From the NCBI GenBank assembly GCA_002407845.1, contig DHPK01000016.1:48692-58566 (forward strand): a DNA stretch of 9,875 bases, given 5' to 3'. The translations under genes and the position numbers were made by a program. Below the pieces are notes generated by a model. That model was given only the letters and a program-made list of their open reading frames with translations, did no database searches and was not told where the DNA came from. Numbering within the stretch: position 1 is the first letter of the stretch; each line of letters starts with the position of its first letter. Below, in pieces: positions 6,718-9,875 of the stretch. The DNA comes from Leptolinea sp. UBA5366 (lineage in GTDB: Bacteria; Chloroflexota; Anaerolineae; Anaerolineales; Anaerolineaceae).

Positions 6718-6789
6718 GGCGAGGTAGCTCAGTGGCAGAGCAGGGGACTCATAAGCCCTTTGTCGTGGGTTCAACTCCCACCCTCGCCA
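6718..6789 (+). tRNA. tRNA with CAU anticodon, probably elongator tRNA-Met
   Basis: The full cloverleaf is visible. The acceptor stem is GGCGAGG (6718-6724) with CCTCGCC (6782-6788), and the discriminator base is A6789. The D stem is GCTC/GAGC with a short 7-nt loop. The anticodon loop CTCATAA (6748-6754) has CAU at 6750-6752. The variable loop is 5 nt, and the T arm is GTGGG/CCCAC with loop TTCAACT. The paired first acceptor position (G-C) argues against initiator tRNA. A tRNA-Ile with lysidine at C34 also reads as CAU in DNA and cannot be excluded. The anticodon stem has a G-U pair at 27-43 and an unpaired A31/G39. CCA is not encoded. A run of five T follows directly. Confidence 0.92.
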
Positions 6790-6927
6790 CTTTTTGTTTA
6801 ATTTCCCCTAAAAAAAGAATAAATTTCAATCGTTGACCGATGGCATTCCTGTTTCCCGAAATAGCTGAAAAATAATGTTCTTTAGTTCTTAATTATGAAA
6901 ACTGTAATTTAATTTCTATATTTCCCC

Positions 6928-6956
6928 TTTATTTATGAAAAAGTTTCCGTTATAAT
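6928..6956 (+). promoter_or_regulatory. Candidate promoter of glutamate dehydrogenase
   Basis: TATAAT (6951-6956) is a perfect -10 box. The -35 position 17 bp upstream is only TTTATT, so the promoter may need an activator. The expected start is near 6963, leaving a leader of about 75 nt. The 9-bp sequence TTATGAAAA occurs twice upstream (6893-6901 and 6933-6941). The rest of 6790-6927 shows nothing I can interpret. Confidence 0.55.
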
Positions 6957-6960
6957 GCGT

Positions 6961-6981
6961 TTGTCTGAATTGTTTGGACAA
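6961..6981 (+). promoter_or_regulatory. Dyad at the predicted gdhA transcription start
   Basis: TTGTC (6961-6965) and GACAA (6977-6981) are perfect arms. The inner AA/TT pairs also match, so the 21-bp site is symmetrical at 7 of 10 half-site positions; the two remaining outer mismatches would be G-U pairs in RNA. It begins 5 bp after the -10 box, a classic place for a repressor operator. It could equally act as a hairpin at the 5' end of the mRNA. Confidence 0.4.
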
Positions 6982-7022
6982 CTTCATTAAATAATCGCAA
7001 ATAAAGTTTGTTCTCATCCCCT

Positions 7023-7029
7023 TAAGGAG
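7023..7029 (+). promoter_or_regulatory. Strong ribosome binding site of glutamate dehydrogenase
   Basis: TAAGGAG lies 8 bp before the ATG at 7038. This is the best Shine-Dalgarno match in the window and suggests high translation. Confidence 0.85.
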
Positions 7030-7037
7030 CCTGTGCT

Positions 7038-8381
7038 ATGGCTATACATAATTCTTATTTAATCCACCTTGTCGAATGGATCAAAGAAAAAGATCCCAAT
7101 CAGCCGGAATTTTTGCAGGCAGTCCTTGAAGTTTTCCAATCCATCGAGCCTTTAATCGATAAGCGGTCGGAATTGGTCACTGAAGGAGTCGTGAAACGCT
7201 TTATAGAACCGGAAAGAATCATCATCTTTCGTGTTCCATGGCGTGATCATGATGGTAATTTCCAGGTAAATCGCGGCTATCGCGTTCAATTTAATTCTGC
7301 AATTGGTCCTTATAAGGGCGGGCTGCGTTTCCATCCTTCTGTCAATCTCTCAATCATCAAAGCGCTGGCATTCGAACAGTGTCTGAAAAACTCGCTGACA
7401 GGCCTCCCATTAGGCGGCGGAAAAGGCGGTTCGGATTTCGATCCAAAAGGGAAGACTGATCACGAAGTGATGTATTTCTGTCACAGTTACATGACAGAGT
7501 TTCATCGCCATATCGGACAATTTATTGACGTGCCGGCGGGAGATATCGGCGTTGGGAATCGCGAGGTGGGATATTTATTTGGGCAATATAAACGCATTCG
7601 AGATGAATTTACGGGCGTGCTGACAGGAAAGCATGTCAGTTTCGGCGGATCATTAGCGCGCACTGAAGCGACCGGATACGGTTTGTGTTATTTTGTGGAA
7701 GAGATGCTGCATGCCAAAAATGATACTTTCCACCATAAAACAGTCACGATTTCCGGCAGCGGTAACGTGGCAATTTATGCAGCCGAAAAAGCGACACAGC
7801 TCGGAAATACTGTGATCACTATGTCCGATTCGAATGGATTCATTTATGACCCGAACGGTGTCGATTTGAAAGTTATCAAGCAAATTAAAGAGGTTGAACG
7901 GGCACGAATCAGTAAATATGCTGAGCTTGTGCCAGGAGCAAAATACATTGAAGGAAAAGGTGTCTGGCGCTATCCCTGTGATGTCGCTTTGCCGTGCGCA
8001 ACCCAAAATGAGCTAACTGAAGAAGATGCGGGCATGCTGATCGACAATGGCTGTAAATTTGTCGCTGAAGGGGCAAATATCCCCTGCACACCTGAAGCAA
8101 TCACGCTTTTCCATGATAATAAGATTTATTTCGCCCCGGGCAAAGCATCAAATGCCGGCGGTGTCGCCACATCAGGAATCGAAATGGCTCAAAATTCATC
8201 CCGCTTACCGTGGAGTTTTGATGAGGTCGATCGGTTGCTGAAAAAAATCATGAAGGGGATTTATAAGACAGTCACACACTCCGCCAGCGAATTTGGGGAG
8301 CCTGATAATCTCGAAATGGGCGCTAATATTGCAGGATTTCAGAAGATCATTGACGCAATGCTCAGGCAAGGAAACGTTTGA
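7038..8381 (+). CDS. gdhA: Glutamate dehydrogenase, class I hexameric type
   Basis: The enzyme interconverts glutamate with 2-oxoglutarate and ammonium using NAD(P). At 447 aa it matches the small hexameric family. The substrate-binding and catalytic region is intact: GPYKGGLRF with K93, EQCLKNSLTGLPLGGGKGG with K117 and K129, and PAGDIGVGNRE with catalytic D169. The Rossmann domain carries SGSGNVA (239-245), and SNAGGVATSGIEMAQN (371-386) is the family's hallmark near the C-terminus. The segment TMSDSNGFIY (261-270) after the second strand leaves coenzyme choice open; NADP is commoner in close relatives, but NAD cannot be ruled out. The gene stands alone between its own promoter and a strong terminator. 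In a peptide-using anaerobe it could run in either direction. Confidence 0.97.
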   Translation: MAIHNSYLIHLVEWIKEKDPNQPEFLQAVLEVFQSIEPLIDKRSELVTEGVVKRFIEPERIIIFRVPWRDHDGNFQVNRGYRVQFNSAIGPYKGGLRFHPSVNLSIIKALAFEQCLKNSLTGLPLGGGKGGSDFDPKGKTDHEVMYFCHSYMTEFHRHIGQFIDVPAGDIGVGNREVGYLFGQYKRIRDEFTGVLTGKHVSFGGSLARTEATGYGLCYFVEEMLHAKNDTFHHKTVTISGSGNVAIYAAEKATQLGNTVITMSDSNGFIYDPNGVDLKVIKQIKEVERARISKYAELVPGAKYIEGKGVWRYPCDVALPCATQNELTEEDAGMLIDNGCKFVAEGANIPCTPEAITLFHDNKIYFAPGKASNAGGVATSGIEMAQNSSRLPWSFDEVDRLLKKIMKGIYKTVTHSASEFGEPDNLEMGANIAGFQKIIDAMLRQGNV

Positions 8382-8408
8382 TCTTTGTGAATTAAAGGTG
8401 TAGATATG

Positions 8409-8440
8409 GACTGCCGGAAACTTGCCGGCAGTCATTTTTT
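8409..8440 (+). terminator. Intrinsic terminator of gdhA
   Basis: GACTGCCGG (8409-8417) pairs perfectly with CCGGCAGTC (8425-8433) around the 7-nt loop AAACTTG, and the run ATTTTTT follows. It lies 28 bp after the gdhA stop and should make that gene monocistronic. Confidence 0.95.
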
Positions 8441-8612
8441 ATCTGGCGTGAAAAGTGATCCGACTCAATTCCTACTGAAATTATTAATATTTTGAACGAT
8501 ATTAATCATTTCTGCTTCAGTTTGAATTTATGATACAAACAGGGATATAGTTTTTCAAAACTTTTAAGAACATGATATGAACTGAGTTCCATCCGAATAT
8601 AAACCTCTCCGC

Positions 8613-8640
8613 TTTTCAGTAATAATATAGAATATACAAT
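8613..8640 (+). promoter_or_regulatory. Candidate promoter of the prepilin peptidase/NimA unit
   Basis: TTTTCA (8613-8618) and TACAAT (8635-8640) are 16 bp apart and each resembles the consensus box. The expected start near 8647 gives a leader of about 20 nt that includes the strong ribosome site. Further upstream is an 8-bp inverted repeat ATTAATAT/ATATTAAT (8483-8490 and 8499-8506) with an 8-bp spacer, of unknown meaning. The rest of 8441-8612 is AT-rich without a credible gene. Confidence 0.4.
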
Positions 8641-8650
8641 CAAGCACAAT

Positions 8651-8658
8651 AAAGGGAG
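8651..8658 (+). promoter_or_regulatory. Ribosome binding site that fixes a TTG start
   Basis: AAAGGGAG lies 7 bp before the TTG at 8666. The next in-frame ATG is far into the protein (M74), after the first membrane segments, so TTG is the likely start. Confidence 0.8.
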
Positions 8659-8665
8659 TAAAATT

Positions 8666-9322
8666 TTGTTTTTTTTGCAATTTGCATTTTTAAGTCTTTT
8701 CATCATCCTTTGTTCTGCTTGCCTTGTTTCTTTAATCTCTTATTTTCGCCACCTTTTAACCAAATCACAGTTAGTAAAATTTGAATTCATCCGCTCCACC
8801 GCGCCGCGAATCATCATCGCTTTTGAATTTAGTTTTGTAGCTTGTTATTCAATCCTTATCCTGCGCGATAGATGCCCTATCCGTATGACTGGCGCAGAGT
8901 GGTTGGTCTTGCTGCTATTATCCAGTACAGACTTGCTCTTTAATTTGATCCCATTTGAAATCCTAGCCGCTGGATTTATCATAGGAATATTTCATCCTAA
9001 CTTCGAACACATTTGGTTTGACAGCTTGATTGGATTCGCCGCTGTCTTTTTAATCCTGTTCACAATTTATCAGCTGGCAAACTGGAAATATAATAAGGAA
9101 AATCTGGCTTTCGGTTTTGGCGATGTTCTGTTTTGCGCGCTCATAGGCTGGTTCGCTGGTTTTCAAAATGGATTAGGAGCGGTCGCTGTCGGAATGATAA
9201 CTGCCGGAACAGTTGCCGGCATAGCGATCCTTGGAGGAGCGCGAAAAGACCAATCAATGCCGTTGGCTCCCTTTTTTACAATGGGGCTGATAATTTACCC
9301 ATACTTATTCGGAGGATGTTAA
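8666..9322 (+). CDS. Short prepilin peptidase-like membrane protease (A24 family)
   Basis: Prepilin peptidases are membrane aspartyl proteases that trim the leader of type IV pilin-like proteins. Both catalytic aspartate motifs are present: D89 in STDLLFNLIPFEI, matching the family D-x(5)-IP pattern, and D153 in GFGD (150-153). The closing motif MPLAPFFTMGLIIY (198-211) corresponds to the usual PF-P-F block. Six or more hydrophobic segments cover most of the 218 aa. The N-terminal cytoplasmic cysteine domain of long PilD-type enzymes is absent, as in archaeal-like or small A24 proteins. No pilin, ATPase or assembly gene is in the window. The start is TTG. The stop is one base before the next ATG, so the downstream gene is probably translationally coupled. 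Confidence 0.82.
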   Translation: MFFLQFAFLSLFIILCSACLVSLISYFRHLLTKSQLVKFEFIRSTAPRIIIAFEFSFVACYSILILRDRCPIRMTGAEWLVLLLLSSTDLLFNLIPFEILAAGFIIGIFHPNFEHIWFDSLIGFAAVFLILFTIYQLANWKYNKENLAFGFGDVLFCALIGWFAGFQNGLGAVAVGMITAGTVAGIAILGGARKDQSMPLAPFFTMGLIIYPYLFGGC

Positions 9323-9323
9323 G

Positions 9324-9824
9324 ATGAGACGTGTCGAACGGGAAATATCTTCAAAAGATGAAATTAAGCGACTTTTAGACGATTCAAAGATCATGAGAAT
9401 TGCTATCAATGATGACTTGTACCCTTACATCCTTCCGCTGAATTTTGCAGCGACTTATTCCCCTGATGGGAATTTCCGCTTTTATATCCATTGCGCTGCG
9501 GAAGGAAGGAAAATTTCCTTAATCCAGAAAAACAATAAAGTTGGTTTTGAAACAGATATCCATTATGGAACGATAAATGCGGATTCAGATATTCCATGCA
9601 AAATGAGCACGTCTTATGAAAGTGTGATTGGGTACGGGCGCTTGACGATTGTCAGAGACGAAGAAGAAAAGAGAAATGGGCTTGCGTTAATCGTCAAAAG
9701 TCTTTCCACATCAAATAATCTTCAGCAGTTTTCTGAAGCCTCATTTGAAAACGTTTTGGTCCTTCGTTTGGATGTTTTATCCGTCAGTGCAAAAAAACAT
9801 GTTGTGCCGCTGGCTGGCGCATGA
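9324..9824 (+). CDS. NimA-like / pyridoxamine 5'-phosphate oxidase family flavoprotein
   Basis: The protein is expected to be a split-barrel, FMN-binding dimer. Some relatives (NimA) reduce 5-nitroimidazole drugs, but most have unknown substrates, so resistance should not be assumed. Family marks are the opening MRRVEREI, PYILPLNF (34-41), FYIHCAAEGRKISLIQKNNKVGFE (53-76) with H56 at the position of the cofactor-linked histidine of NimA, and YESVIGYGRLTIV (98-110). At 166 aa the length is typical. GGAGGA (9311-9316), inside the end of the prepilin peptidase gene, lies 7 bp before the ATG and only one base separates the genes. The shared transcript looks real, but I see no functional reason to pair them. 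A perfect palindrome follows 11 bp after the stop. Confidence 0.87.
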   Translation: MRRVEREISSKDEIKRLLDDSKIMRIAINDDLYPYILPLNFAATYSPDGNFRFYIHCAAEGRKISLIQKNNKVGFETDIHYGTINADSDIPCKMSTSYESVIGYGRLTIVRDEEEKRNGLALIVKSLSTSNNLQQFSEASFENVLVLRLDVLSVSAKKHVVPLAGA

Positions 9825-9835
9825 ACGCTATAAAA

Positions 9836-9875
9836 GTCAATAAATTCGCATAGCCGGCTATGCGAATTTATTGAC
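9836..9875. repeat. Perfect 40-bp palindrome, probable (bidirectional) terminator
   Basis: The two 20-bp halves are exact reverse complements meeting at CCGG (9854-9857), with no spacer. In RNA it would form an 18-bp stem with a CCGG loop. The core CGCATAG/CTATGCG is flanked by AATAAATT and AATTTATT, the A-rich/T-rich layout of a terminator able to act on both strands. It begins 11 bp after the NimA-like gene. The palindrome runs exactly to the last base of the window, so its right-hand limit is unknown and it may be longer. Confidence 0.75.

Noticed and set aside
7653..8006. 117-aa minus-strand open frame opposite gdhA
   Set aside because: It is a shadow of a highly conserved enzyme gene, and the translation has no family features.
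8506..8706. 66-aa minus-strand open frame across the start of the prepilin peptidase gene
   Set aside because: It has one hydrophobic stretch but its AAAGG is directly against the first ATG, it overlaps the better supported TTG-started gene, and it shows no recognisable motif.
1..9875. Mobile element, CRISPR array or prophage
   Set aside because: No transposase, integrase, regularly spaced repeats or phage-like genes are visible; all large frames belong to ordinary chromosomal families.

Overview
The window looks like an ordinary chromosomal stretch from a Gram-positive-like or monoderm anaerobe, most likely a Chloroflexota bacterium of the Anaerolineae type. That placement is inferred from moderate base composition, an OppA/DppA-type binding protein held by an uncleaved N-terminal anchor, a membrane zinc-ribbon protein next to parA, a NimA-like flavoprotein and a short prepilin peptidase. 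No rRNA or other decisive taxonomic marker is present. I saw no insertion sequence, CRISPR array, phage gene or toxin-antitoxin pair.

Layout. Bases 1-90 hold the last codons of an upstream plus-strand gene and its terminator. A solute-binding protein of the peptide/nickel family (146-1846, +) follows, then a DUF554 membrane protein (1929-2651, +). The DUF554 gene converges on, and overlaps by 18 bp, a four-gene minus-strand operon. In transcription order that operon is a membrane-anchored double zinc-ribbon protein (5643-5188), ParA (5150-4377), ParB (4370-3507) and a GNAT acetyltransferase (3506-2634). A 316-bp AT-rich intergenic region rich in short inverted and direct repeats separates this operon from the divergent radC (5960-6661, +). 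After radC come a CAU-anticodon tRNA with a near-consensus promoter, a class I glutamate dehydrogenase gene with a strong ribosome site and a strong terminator, and a two-gene unit: a TTG-started short prepilin peptidase and a NimA/PNPOx-like flavin-binding protein. The window ends on a perfect 40-bp palindrome.

How the genes work together. ParA and ParB form the chromosome segregation pair. The membrane zinc-ribbon protein and the acetyltransferase are co-transcribed with them, so a link to segregation or nucleoid positioning is possible but unproven. Glutamate dehydrogenase connects ammonium assimilation or glutamate catabolism to 2-oxoglutarate, which would fit an organism importing peptides through the binding protein. 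The remaining genes are single housekeeping or accessory functions.

The most interesting signals are regulatory or structural: paired dyads with centres exactly 40 bp apart upstream of the zinc-ribbon/parAB operon, a dyad at the predicted start point of the glutamate dehydrogenase transcript, and the terminal palindrome. I do not see convincing evidence for a wholly new system.
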